48,045 nt of DNA from Magnetococcales bacterium HCHbin5. GTDB lineage: Bacteria; Pseudomonadota; Magnetococcia; Magnetococcales; Magnetaquicoccaceae. Of this stretch, positions 27,537-36,123 are shown piece by piece. A program made the position numbers and the translations under genes. Location of the stretch: positions 1 through 48,045 of the forward strand of contig PEAG01000021.1 in the NCBI GenBank assembly GCA_002753505.1, written 5' to 3'. The notes below the pieces were generated by a model that did no database searches, was not told the origin of the DNA, and was given only the letters and a program-made list of their open reading frames with translations. Every line of letters begins with the position of its first letter. Position 1 is the first letter of the stretch.

Positions 27537-27994
27537 AAACGATTGCAGGGGTCTGGGGACCGTCACGGTCCCCAGTGGGGTGCAGGGGCAAAGCCCCTGC
27601 ATGAACGGCGCGTTTTCCCAAAGCCAATTTTCGCAGAAAATTGGCGCAACGCGCCCAAAACCGCCCCGCAGGGGCGACCTTGGGAGGGCGGCAGCCCGAC
27701 CCGAACGGTTATGTTATGGAAAATATTTGGATAAAAAACCAGAACCTTCGGGTATTCAGCTTTTTGTTTAAACATGAGGCCAGGAACGGTTCCTTTTCCA
27801 AGCCATCCCATATTTTGCCCGCTCTCAGTCGGGCTGCCGCCCTCCAGCAGTGCCCCTGCGGGGCGTTTTGGGCGCGCTGCGCCCATTTGCTGCGCAAATG
27901 GGCTTCGTTGAAAGCGCGCCCGTTCATGCAGGGGCTTTGCCCCTGCACCCCACTGGGGACCGTGACGGTCCCCAGGCCCCTGCAATAGTTTTAA
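27537..27994. repeat. Foldback element E3 (complete)
   Basis: Complete element of about 458 bp in the opposite orientation to E2. The left arm continues into cgaacggttatgttatgg (side X); the right arm, read on the minus strand, into gagagcgggcaaaa (side Y). Both arms share the outer hairpins, the fold around GCCAATTTTC or GCCCATTTGC, and GGGCGGCAGCCCGAC. Borders are taaacgattgcagggg and cccctgcaatagtttta. It lies between the convergent hydrolase and dioxygenase genes. No protein is encoded. Confidence 0.85.
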
Positions 27995-28093
27995 AAGATT
28001 AGAAAAAGCATGGTACGGTAAAAAGGCCAATGCAATCGTTTTAAAAGATTAGAAAAAGCATGGGCGTGGTCGCGCGTATGGGGCTTTGCCCCT

Positions 28094-28132
28094 GCACCCC
28101 CCCAGGGAGCGTGACGCTCCCTGGGGGGGTGC
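28094..28132. repeat. Perfect 19-bp hairpin with 1-nt loop
   Basis: GCACCCCCCCAGGGAGCGT and ACGCTCCCTGGGGGGGTGC pair around a single G. The context (ggggctttgcccctgcacc before, gtgcaataattt after) shows it is a variant short unit of the repeat family in which both halves of the hairpin have changed together, so pairing was conserved. It probably also acts as a transcription stop between the convergent genes. Confidence 0.8.
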
Positions 28133-28166
28133 AATAATTTGAAAAGATTAGACCGCCAGAGTTGCG

Positions 28167-29054
28167 CTAAACCGTTGGCAAACGATCAAAAAACCGCGCC
28201 CGATACAACAGTCGAACAGCCCCATCCGGCAAATCCTGGAAAGCCTCCCGGGTGTGCAAAAGATTGTTGCTGATCAAACCCCACCCCGCCTCCAGACGAC
28301 CCTGGAAAAAACCGGCCGCCGGACGACTCAATACATCCCGTATGGCAGCAACCGCCCGCCGGGTCGCCTCATCCGCACGCCAGCGAATGCTCTTGGTTCG
28401 ATTGGTAAAACGCATATGCAGGTGACCCGCCTCCGTTACCAGAAAAACCGGCCCGGGACGTTCAGGACGAGCCACCAGACCCGCTGCATCCAAACGGGCC
28501 GGAATGGTCATCACATCCGTTACCATCAGATCGCGAATAATCTCCGGGTTCTGGTCCCGCAGAGAGATATACACCATCTCATGATCCCACAGCGCGTTCT
28601 CCCCCCCGGTATGGGCAGGCCGTTCACAATAGAGGCACAAGCTCTGTACCGGTTTATGGAATGGATTATAATACCCATCCGTGTGCCAACCGATGGCGGC
28701 AGCCCGATAAGGAATATAATGGGCAAATGGGGCAAAAGCCGATCCCCCCGGCGTCAAGGCCGACAACCCCTCCTCCCCCGCTCCCAAATTGAGATCCAGA
28801 TCGCGAATACCCAACTGGCTGGTGATGGCTGGCAGAGGGTTCTCCCGTACCCCCTGGGGGTCTGTCAACCGGAAAACAGCCATGTTCGCCTTGGTACAAC
28901 GGGATAAAATGGCCTCCTTCTCACCTGCGGTCAGAGCAAAAGGATCCTTGATCTCTACCAACAGCTCACCGAGCGTCGTCGGATAACCAGCCAGTTTGTT
29001 CTGCTTCCAGGTTTGATAAGCCGCCTCATTGTTCAAGTCGAATGGTGTGGTCAT
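28167..29054 (-). CDS. TauD/TfdA-like Fe(II)/2-oxoglutarate dioxygenase
   Basis: About 295 aa, cytoplasmic. The iron ligands are in GWHTDGYYNP (HxD) and the distal LLHTREAF (His), and the 2OG-binding Arg is likely in GAVRLLYRARFF. ENALWDHEMVYISLRDQNPE is typical of the family lid. The substrate is unknown; relatives act on taurine, gamma-butyrobetaine and other small acids. The start at 29054 (MTTPFDLNNEAAYQ) leaves a hydrophobic upstream extension untranslated. It follows dsrL on the same strand, but a strong terminator at 29161-29203 separates them, so it is probably not part of the dsr transcript. Confidence 0.85.
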   Translation of the reverse strand: MTTPFDLNNEAAYQTWKQNKLAGYPTTLGELLVEIKDPFALTAGEKEAILSRCTKANMAVFRLTDPQGVRENPLPAITSQLGIRDLDLNLGAGEEGLSALTPGGSAFAPFAHYIPYRAAAIGWHTDGYYNPFHKPVQSLCLYCERPAHTGGENALWDHEMVYISLRDQNPEIIRDLMVTDVMTIPARLDAAGLVARPERPGPVFLVTEAGHLHMRFTNRTKSIRWRADEATRRAVAAIRDVLSRPAAGFFQGRLEAGWGLISNNLLHTREAFQDLPDGAVRLLYRARFFDRLPTV

Positions 29055-29160
29055 TGATGAAGTCCAATGTTGAAGTGAATAAGAAAAAAACAGAGAAAGG
29101 TAAAAGCAGATGGCCCGCCGATGAAAAACCACAACCCGTCAAATCAGCGACGAGCTGTTA

Positions 29161-29203
29161 AAAAAAAAAAAGGCAGGAGCGGGAAAATCCACACTCCTGC
29201 CCG
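29161..29203 (-). terminator. Intrinsic terminator after dsrL
   Basis: On the minus strand, GGCAGGAG (29201-29194) pairs with CTCCTGCC (29179-29172), followed by a run of at least eleven T. It lies 22 nt after dsrL and ends the dsrABL transcript. Confidence 0.9.
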
Positions 29204-29224
29204 TTACATCCACAACTCAACCCA

Positions 29225-31105
29225 CTACAGACCCATGCCCATCTGAATATACGCACACGGACAAGACTCCGCACAAACATGACAACCGTTACAACGGGTA
29301 TAGTCGGTAAACATGACCTGCCCCTGCGGCCGTTTCAAATCGCGATGAATGGTCTCTCTGGGACAGAAAATCCGACACTGATCACACGCAAAACAGAGCC
29401 CGCAACTCATGCAACGCGCAGCCTCCGCCTTGGCCTGCTCTGGAGTAATGGTGAAGGTGGTCTCCTTGAACCCTTCAATCGCCTCCCGTACATCCAACTG
29501 CTTCTCTTCGTTGCGCGGTGCCGGCTTGTAAAAATCCAACCGCATCTCCTCAACCCGCACCGACTTGGCCTTGGACGGCGGCTGATGGCGTCCACCTTTC
29601 AGGAAAGTGTGCATGGAACGGGCCGCCTGACGGCCCTCACCAACAGAACGGGTGGAAATACCCAACCCCAACACATCACCACCCGCAAAAACACCCGGCT
29701 GGCTGGTCTCATGCGAACTGTTGGCCGAAATCCAACCCCACTTGTTGGCCAGATCCGCCATCCCCTCTTCCAACTCAGGCACCTGCCCGATGCCCATGAT
29801 CACCGTATCACAGGGAACGGTAAACTCGGAACCCGGAATCGGCTCAGGCCGACGCCGACCCGACTTGTCCGGCGCACCCAACTGCATGCGAATACAACGC
29901 GCGGCAACCGCACGCCCACCCTCGGTGATCAACTCCACCGGGGCCGCCAGCAGCTCAAAATTGATCCCTTCATGCATCGCCTCATCCACATCCTTGGCGA
30001 TGGCCGGCATCTCATCCTTGGTACGCCGATAGAGAACAGTCACCTCAGCCTTGCTTGCCACACGCCGCACAATACGGGCTGAATCAAAGGCCGTCTTCTC
30101 GGCAGAAAGTACCACCTCTTCCCGCCGGGCCTCCTGGTCAATGGCCTCCCGCGCCGCATCATAACGGGCATCATCACCCGAAGCTTCCGCTGCCAACAAC
30201 TCCGCCTGCAAACGCAAAGAGACACGGGCCGCATCCATGGCACTGTCACCACCGCCGATGACAATCACCTGCCTGCCAATCTCCACCTTGGCCCCGGTAT
30301 TGACCCGATTCAGAAAACCCGCCGCCGTAAAAACATTGGCAGAATCCTCACCAGGAATACCCATGTTGCTGCCCTTGTGGGCACCCAACGCCAAATAGAC
30401 CGCCGCATACTCCTTGCGAATCTGCTCGAAAGAGATGTCGCGACCGACACGGGTGTTGCACTTCAACTCCACCCCCAGATCCAGAATATTCTGGATCTCT
30501 GCATCCAAAACGGCATCCGGCAACCGATACGACGGGATACCATACCGAAGCATGCCACCCGCCTTTTCGAAGGTCTCAAAAATGGTGACCGGATAACCCC
30601 GGCGCGCCATCTGGTAGGCACAGGAGAGCCCGGACGGACCGGAACCGATGACCGCAATTTTCTGCGTGCGCTGCACGTCGGTCAGCTTTTTCAACTTCAG
30701 CTGCCGCCGCAGGCCGTGATCGCCGATAAAACGCTCCATATTGTTGATGGCAACCGCGCCATCTTCCTTGTGCTGCCGATTGCACCCCGATTCACAGGGG
30801 TGAGGGCAGATCCGCCCGTGGGTGGCGGGCAGAGGATTTTTGTCTGTCAAAATTTCCCAGGCCTGATCCAACGCCTCATCCTGGGACTTCTTGTACTGCC
30901 CTGCCTGCGCAATGACAGTCAAATAACCGCGAATGTCCTCACTGCTGGGACAAGCATCCTTGCAGGGGGGCAAACGCTGGACATAGGTGGGACACTTCCA
31001 GCTGCTGCCATTCCGCACAACAACCTCTTCTGCGACAGCCTTGCGCAAACTCGGCTCAAGGTCTTGCCTGGTAAAATCCTTGGTCAGGATAGTTGGTACT
31101 AACAT
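29225..31105 (-). CDS. dsrL: DsrL, NAD(P)-linked flavoprotein partner of dissimilatory sulfite reductase
   Basis: 626 aa. An N-terminal Cys-rich iron-sulfur domain (CPTYVQRLPPCKDACP, GRICPHPCESGCNR), an FAD-binding Rossmann fold (VIGSGPSGLSCAYQMARRG), an NAD(P) fold (VIVIGGGDSAMDAARV) and the GVFAGGDV flavin segment are as in small-subunit glutamate synthase relatives. The C-terminus adds a ferredoxin-like domain (CMSCGLCFACDQCRIFCP and CNGCHVCAESCPCAYI), the DsrL hallmark. In sulfur oxidisers DsrL takes electrons from DsrAB to NAD(P). A helical Ala/Glu-rich insertion of about 50 residues follows SAMDAARV. It is the third gene of dsrA-dsrB-dsrL, 59 nt after dsrB. Confidence 0.95.
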   Translation of the reverse strand: MLVPTILTKDFTRQDLEPSLRKAVAEEVVVRNGSSWKCPTYVQRLPPCKDACPSSEDIRGYLTVIAQAGQYKKSQDEALDQAWEILTDKNPLPATHGRICPHPCESGCNRQHKEDGAVAINNMERFIGDHGLRRQLKLKKLTDVQRTQKIAVIGSGPSGLSCAYQMARRGYPVTIFETFEKAGGMLRYGIPSYRLPDAVLDAEIQNILDLGVELKCNTRVGRDISFEQIRKEYAAVYLALGAHKGSNMGIPGEDSANVFTAAGFLNRVNTGAKVEIGRQVIVIGGGDSAMDAARVSLRLQAELLAAEASGDDARYDAAREAIDQEARREEVVLSAEKTAFDSARIVRRVASKAEVTVLYRRTKDEMPAIAKDVDEAMHEGINFELLAAPVELITEGGRAVAARCIRMQLGAPDKSGRRRPEPIPGSEFTVPCDTVIMGIGQVPELEEGMADLANKWGWISANSSHETSQPGVFAGGDVLGLGISTRSVGEGRQAARSMHTFLKGGRHQPPSKAKSVRVEEMRLDFYKPAPRNEEKQLDVREAIEGFKETTFTITPEQAKAEAARCMSCGLCFACDQCRIFCPRETIHRDLKRPQGQVMFTDYTRCNGCHVCAESCPCAYIQMGMGL

Positions 31106-31164
31106 GGATGACTCCTTCTGCCCGATTGTCTCTCGCCCAAAAACGGCCTCGTCTGCAACCCCAA

Positions 31165-32238
31165 TTACAACCGGACCATCGCGGACCGATTCAAGTTGGA
31201 CAACGCTTCCGGACTGTCGTCAATGTGGTACTTGGTGAAGGGGAAACCCGTCTTTTCAAAAAACCGCTGCCAACCGATGCGCTCAATCCACTCGCCCAGC
31301 CGTTCCCAATCCTTGCCCCCCTCCTTGTAGGCCTTGAGAATGCGTTTGATCGCATCCGAAACCTCCGGCCAACGGGGCGGATTGTTGGGAAGACCCCAGA
31401 CCGCCAACTTCATGAAAGTGGGAGCAGAACGGGCATTGGACATCTTGCCGCCCACCCAGATGGAGAGGGTGTCGGTTTGGGCATCGCGAATCTCCATGCT
31501 GGGGCATTGACCATGGCAAGCCCCGCAGTACATGCACTTCTCCTGCACAATTTGCACACTCTCCTTGCCGTTGACCACCGCCGGACGGATGGCCGCCGCC
31601 GGGCAGATAGCCACCACCTTGGGCAGCTCGCAGATCTGCATGTTGTCGTGGTTGATTCTGGGAACATGGTGATGCTGGACAATAACGGAAATATCCCCAT
31701 GACTGGCACAGTTGATCTGGCAACAGGAGCTGGAAATGTGAACCCGGTTGGGAAACGACTCCGTCTTGAACTCCTCAATCAGATCATCCATCAGAGCCTT
31801 CACCGAACCCGCCGCATCGGAACCCGGCAGGTTGCAGTGCAACCAACCCTGGGTGTGAGAAATGTTGGAGACGGAAGGCCCGGTACCACCCACCGGCCAG
31901 CCCAGACCCTGCTCCACCTCCTGGATCAAGGCATCCAGCTTGGACTCGTCCCCCAACAAAAACTCAATGTTGGAACGGGTGGTAAAGCGGACAAAGCCTT
32001 GGCAAAATTTGTCCGCCACGTCACAAACCTTCCGAACGGTATCGGCACTCATGGTCCGGGGGGAACCCGCCCGCACGGTAAACAATTTATCGCCACTCTC
32101 TGCGACATGCACAAGCACGCCAGGACGCACCCGCTCGTGGTAATCCCATTGGCCATAGTTTTTGGCCATCAAGGGATGCAGGTATTTGGTATAGTCCGGC
32201 GCACCCTGATCTCTCGGTGCCATAGCATTGTTACTCAT
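31165..32238 (-). CDS. dsrB: Dissimilatory sulfite reductase beta subunit DsrB
   Basis: 357 aa. The siroheme-[4Fe-4S] domain shows HISSSCCQINCASHGDISV, and an inserted ferredoxin domain has CPAAAIRPA and CMYCGACHGQCPSMEI. The MRAG-like KLFTVRAGSPRTMS and FTTRSNIEFLL are typical. It forms the alpha2-beta2 enzyme with DsrA in the cytoplasm, which here most likely runs oxidatively (persulfide sulfur to sulfite), as judged from dsrL and dsrEFH. It follows dsrA by 56 nt. The direction of catalysis is inferred from context. Confidence 0.97.
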   Translation of the reverse strand: MSNNAMAPRDQGAPDYTKYLHPLMAKNYGQWDYHERVRPGVLVHVAESGDKLFTVRAGSPRTMSADTVRKVCDVADKFCQGFVRFTTRSNIEFLLGDESKLDALIQEVEQGLGWPVGGTGPSVSNISHTQGWLHCNLPGSDAAGSVKALMDDLIEEFKTESFPNRVHISSSCCQINCASHGDISVIVQHHHVPRINHDNMQICELPKVVAICPAAAIRPAVVNGKESVQIVQEKCMYCGACHGQCPSMEIRDAQTDTLSIWVGGKMSNARSAPTFMKLAVWGLPNNPPRWPEVSDAIKRILKAYKEGGKDWERLGEWIERIGWQRFFEKTGFPFTKYHIDDSPEALSNLNRSAMVRL

Positions 32239-32294
32239 CGTTGATTCTCTCCAAAAAATTTATCAAGGTGCCAAGGTTAAAGGGTTGCAACGAC

Positions 32295-33578
32295 TTAATC
32301 GGCGGTCTCGGCACCCTCGGGTTCCCGATTCCATACCTGCGGTTTGTGCGTCGTTTCGCCACCAAAACGGCTGGGAGCCAACTCTTCAAACTTGATGTAG
32401 GGCGAGGTGCGCGGCCGCGCAATCATGCGGGCATCCGCCTCCAGGCCAACCCCATCCAGGAAGGTAGCCATACCGACGCGGTGAATAAATTCGCCGATCC
32501 GCTCATGGTCCATGCCGTTGTCATTCCAGAACTCCCAAACTCTCTCGATAAACTCCTTGAGGTTTTCCAGATCCTCGTCGGTCTCCAACTTCATGAAGGG
32601 CACCAGCACGGAACTCATCGTATCACCAATCTTCAAGGTGCGATGGCCGCCGACCAGGATGGTGACGCCACGGTCCTTGCCCGGTTTCAACGCCTTGTGC
32701 ATGACATTGATGCAGTGCATGCAGTGTACACACTCCTCATCCTCCACCTTGAGCGTTTTGCCCTTGACGGAGATGCAGCGGGTGGGGCAGCGGGTGATGA
32801 CATTGTCAATCAGGTATTCCAACCCTTTCGCGTCAATAAACTCGGCCACCTTCTCCTGGTCGATCTGCATGGGGCCACGCCAGGTGCCGATGATCGGCAT
32901 GTCGGAACGGACGATGGAGTTGCTGCAATCGTTGCCGCACCCGGAAAGCTTGAACTTGAACTTGTAGACAAACTCCGGCCGATGCAAAAACTCGATAAAG
33001 CTGTCGGTGATAAATTTGGTGGCCTTCATGGTGTCATAGCAGGCCATCTCACACCGGGCCTGACCAACGCAGCACTGCAGGGTACGCATGGCCGCACCAG
33101 AGCCGCCAATATCCCAACCACTGCCCATCAAATCCTCGGCCACACTCATGGAGCCTGCATCATCAAAACCCAGCAGCAAAATATCGCCCGACATGCCATG
33201 GAACTGCAGAATGCCCGCACCATGCTGCTCGGCCGCATCCGCCAAGTCGCGCAGGGCCTCTGTGTTATAAACCCAACCCGGGGGCTCGATGATGCGAACC
33301 GTATGAAAGTTGGCCAGCAAAGGATACTGATCGGCCTTCTCCGAAACCCGGGCGATCACACCACCGCCATAACCGGGCACATTGATAATCTTGCCCAGCC
33401 AGTAGTTCCACTTGTTCTCGTAGGAGTCCTCCAACTGGTTGAGCAACTGCACGACCTGGGGCTTTTTCTTGGAGTACTCTTTCAAATCCTTTACAAAACT
33501 GGGCCATGGCCCCGACTCTAATTCATTCAGCATGGGCGTACGCAACGCCATCCCTTGGGAACCCATTTCGTTGCTCAT
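32295..33578 (-). CDS. dsrA: Dissimilatory sulfite reductase alpha subunit DsrA
   Basis: 427 aa catalytic subunit. Siroheme/[4Fe-4S] ligands lie in CCVGQARCEMAC and SGCGNDC; the ferredoxin insertion has CPTRCISV and CVHCMHCINVMHKAL. GGGVIARVSEKADQYP and FHTVRIIEPPGWVY match DsrA substrate-channel regions. AAGGAG stands 7 nt before the ATG. It heads dsrA-dsrB-dsrL. The 287 bp upstream (33579-33865) contain two dyads at 33688-33718 that could be control sites. Confidence 0.97.
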   Translation of the reverse strand: MSNEMGSQGMALRTPMLNELESGPWPSFVKDLKEYSKKKPQVVQLLNQLEDSYENKWNYWLGKIINVPGYGGGVIARVSEKADQYPLLANFHTVRIIEPPGWVYNTEALRDLADAAEQHGAGILQFHGMSGDILLLGFDDAGSMSVAEDLMGSGWDIGGSGAAMRTLQCCVGQARCEMACYDTMKATKFITDSFIEFLHRPEFVYKFKFKLSGCGNDCSNSIVRSDMPIIGTWRGPMQIDQEKVAEFIDAKGLEYLIDNVITRCPTRCISVKGKTLKVEDEECVHCMHCINVMHKALKPGKDRGVTILVGGHRTLKIGDTMSSVLVPFMKLETDEDLENLKEFIERVWEFWNDNGMDHERIGEFIHRVGMATFLDGVGLEADARMIARPRTSPYIKFEELAPSRFGGETTHKPQVWNREPEGAETAD

Positions 33579-33687
33579 ATGATACTCCTTGGAAAGTTTT
33601 TTAAGCCGAGAACAGAAAATCTGATGTATGTTATCAACAGATTTTGACAGCCCCAGCCGCCCACGGGCGATCGAGGGTCAAAACGGT

Positions 33688-33718
33688 CGGCACCACCGAC
33701 AGCGGTATTCTAATACCG
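33688..33718. promoter_or_regulatory. Two dyads upstream of dsrA
   Basis: CGGTATT-ct-AATACCG (33703-33718) is a 7-bp inverted repeat, and GTCGG-caCCA-CCGAC lies next to it (33687-33701). They are about 110-140 bp upstream of the dsrA start codon. Their position suggests a regulator-binding site, but no matching -35/-10 pair was convincing. Confidence 0.4.
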
Positions 33719-33895
33719 GGGAGGCGATGCGCACAACCCACAAAATCATGAAATGCTAATATTATTCAGAAAAATTTTTTTATACCCGGATTATTTGAAT
33801 TTGCGGACAGCTTTTCTGGTGCTGCAAGGGGCTCTTCATACGCGGATCTGAGGAAAATTGTCCCCCACGCGCCAGCAGAAACGCGGTGTTCTTTC

Positions 33896-33962
33896 AATCG
33901 ACCGCAGGGGTCTGGGGACCATGACGGTCCCCAGTGGGGTGCAGGGGCCAAAGCCCCTGCAT
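33896..33962. repeat. Short foldback unit upstream of dsrA
   Basis: A single unit: gcaggggtctgggg, the GGGGACC-atga-CGGTCCCC hairpin, gtggggtgcagggg and a one-base-longer GCAGGGGCcAAAGCCCCTGC hairpin. It lies between the flagellin stop and the dsrA promoter region, both minus-strand genes. Confidence 0.85.
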
Positions 33963-34008
33963 AAGACCGGGAGCAGCTTCGAGGCAGGTCGTCCTGAACA
34001 GCTGTCAC

Positions 34009-34848
34009 TCATGCATTATCGAGCAGTTTCAGCAGCGACTTCGATTGCATATTGGCCTGGGAAAGAATGGCCACCGCAGCCTGCTGCCGAATGGTATTGC
34101 GCGCCATGTCGGAAGACTCCTCCGCAACATCCGCATCCATGACCCGCGAGCGGGCTTCGGTGTAAGCCAGGGAAGAGCTGTCCAGAGAGTTGATGATACT
34201 CTCCAGCCGATTCTGCATGGCACCCACCGTGGCACGCAACAGGGCAACCGAGTTGAGGGCTGCATCCGCCACCGCAATGGCGGCACTGGCCGACCCGGCC
34301 GTACTGACATTCAACTTTGAACCACTCGTCCCCAAATCCAAATGTCCCAGACTGGTACCACCCAGGGCAACCGCCAGGACATGATTGGTCCCGACATTGG
34401 GGTCAATCAGGACGTTGGCATTCAAAGTGCCATCGAGCAACTTTTTGCTGAAAATTTCCGTGCCCGTGGCCAATCGATTGATCTCGGTAACCAATCCTGT
34501 CACTTCCGCCTTCAATGCCAGTCGATCATTGGAGCTCTTGGTATCCGTGTTGGCATTGACCGCCAAATCACGCACCTTCTGCAACGCGGTGGCCGTCTCG
34601 TTCAGGGCCGAATCCGCCACCTGCAACAAGGACAACGCATCGTTGGCATTTTTTTTCGCGGCCGTCGTGCCGCTGATCTGGCTGGCCATCCGCATGGCGA
34701 CAGCGACCGCACCGCCCCCGTCACTGGCCGAATTTATCTTCAAGCCGCTGGAGAGCCGCTGAAAATTTTTACTCAAAGCAGCACCCGACTTTTCCAACGA
34801 TTGCCGGGCCGCAAGCACCGTACTTGCATTGTTAATGGAGATGGTCAT
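34009..34848 (-). CDS. fliC: Flagellin (short type)
   Basis: 279 aa, made of the conserved D0/D1 regions with almost no variable centre. N-terminal part: NNASTVLAARQSLEKSGAALSKNFQRLSSGLKINSASD, then ALSLLQVADSALNETATALQKVRDLAVNANT. C-terminal part: LRATVGAMQNRLESIINSLDS...ARSRVMDADVAEESSDMARNTIRQQAAVAILSQANMQSKSLLKLL. It is secreted by the flagellar type III route without a signal peptide. AGGAG lies 9 nt before the ATG at 34848, which beats an upstream start. Standing alone, it is probably one of several flagellins. Confidence 0.95.
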   Translation of the reverse strand: MTISINNASTVLAARQSLEKSGAALSKNFQRLSSGLKINSASDGGGAVAVAMRMASQISGTTAAKKNANDALSLLQVADSALNETATALQKVRDLAVNANTDTKSSNDRLALKAEVTGLVTEINRLATGTEIFSKKLLDGTLNANVLIDPNVGTNHVLAVALGGTSLGHLDLGTSGSKLNVSTAGSASAAIAVADAALNSVALLRATVGAMQNRLESIINSLDSSSLAYTEARSRVMDADVAEESSDMARNTIRQQAAVAILSQANMQSKSLLKLLDNA

Positions 34849-34947
34849 GGCTTCGACTCCTGATGACATGTGAAAAAGTCAACCCGTCTTCACAGGGTAG
34901 TTGATTTTTACCGTCCACAATTGACCCCAACGTGGAACTTCACGGTC

Positions 34948-34977
34948 ATTTAAGTCGATCATCCACCAGAGTGTCAA
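34948..34977 (-). promoter_or_regulatory. Likely sigma-70-type promoter of the flagellin gene
   Basis: On the minus strand, TTGACA (34977-34972), an 18-nt spacer, then TTAAAT (34953-34948). The -35 is a perfect consensus and the -10 matches 4 of 6. It gives a leader of about 90 nt. No sigma-28 motif was found on this side. Confidence 0.45.
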
Positions 34978-35244
34978 GAAAAATATCTGTATTTACAGGC
35001 AATTTTTATTGTATTTTTTGATGTTTTTTTCAAGAGACGTTGATTTTTACTTGTGATAGTTGATTTTATCTTGTGTACAGGGACCGTTTACCAGGATTTT
35101 TGCCCCAAAAAATAATAAATTATTGACCATTTTGACCGGTGACGGCCCCTGGATGGCCATTTTTGATCCATGACAGCCCTTGCAGGGCAAAAAAATCCCT
35201 GTTTTGGAACCAAGCCACGGCTTTTTTTGACCATTTTTTTTTGC
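34978..35244. other. AT-rich intergenic region with direct repeats
   Basis: No gene is visible. Two imperfect 20-bp tandem copies occur at 35039-35058 and 35059-35078 (gttgatttttacttgtg and gttgattttatcttgtg), and a third partial copy at 34899 (agttgatttttacc). Several ttttgacc motifs follow up to 35235. These may be regulator sites for the flagellin or rhodanese gene. Confidence 0.45.
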
Positions 35245-35271
35245 TAATGCGGGGGAATTTTTGACCGATAA
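35245..35271 (+). promoter_or_regulatory. Sigma-28-like promoter before the rhodanese gene
   Basis: TAAT, a 15-nt spacer, then ACCGATAA. The flagellar sigma-28 consensus is TAAA-N15-GCCGATAA, so the -10 matches 7 of 8 with exact spacing. It points towards the rhodanese gene, giving a leader of about 70 nt. Confidence 0.45.
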
Positions 35272-35346
35272 AAGATTCAGGAGGGGTATGTCTGGTTGGG
35301 AGTTACCCTGAAATGCTCCCCCGTTGATTCAAAAGGAAATTTTTGC

Positions 35347-35775
35347 GTGTCAAGTCACTCCCTTTCCACTGAACGGATTCTGGAAAAGGCCCTGGAATCC
35401 GAAATGATCTCCGCCGAGCAGTTACACCTCTTGATACAAACCCCACCGCCCGACCTTCTTTGGCTGGATGTGCGTACGCCGTCGGAGCATCGACAGGGCG
35501 TCATCCCCGGTTCGGTTCTGTTTCCCTGTGATCACAACCTGCAAAATCTGGAGGACACCAGTGTTTTCATCAGCAGTTTTGGCAAAAAATTCAGACCTGA
35601 ACTGTTTGACAACGGCAAGAAATATGTTCTGATCTGCCGCACAGGGCCCAGAACAGCCATCGCTCTGGAGATGTTTCTGCGCCATGGTCTGGCCGCTTGC
35701 GAGTTGTTGGGGGGAATCACGGAGTGGCGTCGTCAAGGGCTGGCGGTAGAATCGCCAGGCTTGGGGGGTGGTTGA
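35347..35775 (+). CDS. Single-domain rhodanese-like sulfurtransferase
   Basis: 142 aa. The rhodanese fold shows LLWLDVRTPSEHRQGVIPGSVLFP and an active-site Cys loop, LICRTGPRTAIA (CxxxxR), then LGGITEWRRQGL. Cytoplasmic; it could load sulfane sulfur for the Dsr route or another thiolation path. GTG at 35347 is taken as the start because AGGA stands 9 nt upstream; the frame opens 17 codons earlier at a TTG without a ribosome site. It is divergent from the flagellin gene and has a sigma-28-like promoter, unusual for such an enzyme. Confidence 0.85.
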   Translation: MSSHSLSTERILEKALESEMISAEQLHLLIQTPPPDLLWLDVRTPSEHRQGVIPGSVLFPCDHNLQNLEDTSVFISSFGKKFRPELFDNGKKYVLICRTGPRTAIALEMFLRHGLAACELLGGITEWRRQGLAVESPGLGGG

Positions 35776-35807
35776 TTTTTGGTACGGGCAGGTGCCGATC
35801 ATTTTGT

Positions 35808-35892
35808 TGGTGCGGATGGCCGGATTTGAACCGGCACAGCGTTAGCTACTGCCCCCTCAAGACAGCGTGTCTACCAATTTCACCACATCCGC
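35808..35892 (-). tRNA. tRNA-Leu (anticodon GAG)
   Basis: 85 nt including an encoded CCA. Acceptor stem GCGGATG/CATCCGC, D arm GTGGTGAAATTGGTAGACAC, anticodon stem CTGTC/GGCAG around TTGAGGG (anticodon GAG, reading CTC/CTT codons), a long variable arm as in class II tRNAs, and a T arm GCCGGTTCAAATCCGGC. All stems pair, with one T-G in the anticodon stem. Confidence 0.95.
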
Positions 35893-35903
35893 ATCAGGGA
35901 AGG

Positions 35904-35933
35904 AGTCTAGCAAAGGGATTGGCTGCATTGCAA
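35904..35933 (-). promoter_or_regulatory. Promoter of tRNA-Leu
   Basis: On the minus strand TTGCAA, an 18-nt spacer, then TAGACT, ending about 11 nt before the mature tRNA 5' end. The position suits a short precursor leader. Confidence 0.55.
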
Positions 35934-36123
35934 TGGTTTTCATTGGGGGGGGCTCCATGCAGAGGGCCACTTGTTGCCCAACCCGTCACTTGATAGGGGC
36001 GGATGAGTGTGCAAATATAGGGAAGCAGTGGCCAATAGCAGGCAAGCATACAAAGGGGGGCCGGTTGGAGTGGTGGTGCAAACGAACAGAGCGGCTCTAT
36101 CGAAGGATTAAGGGGGTAACCTC

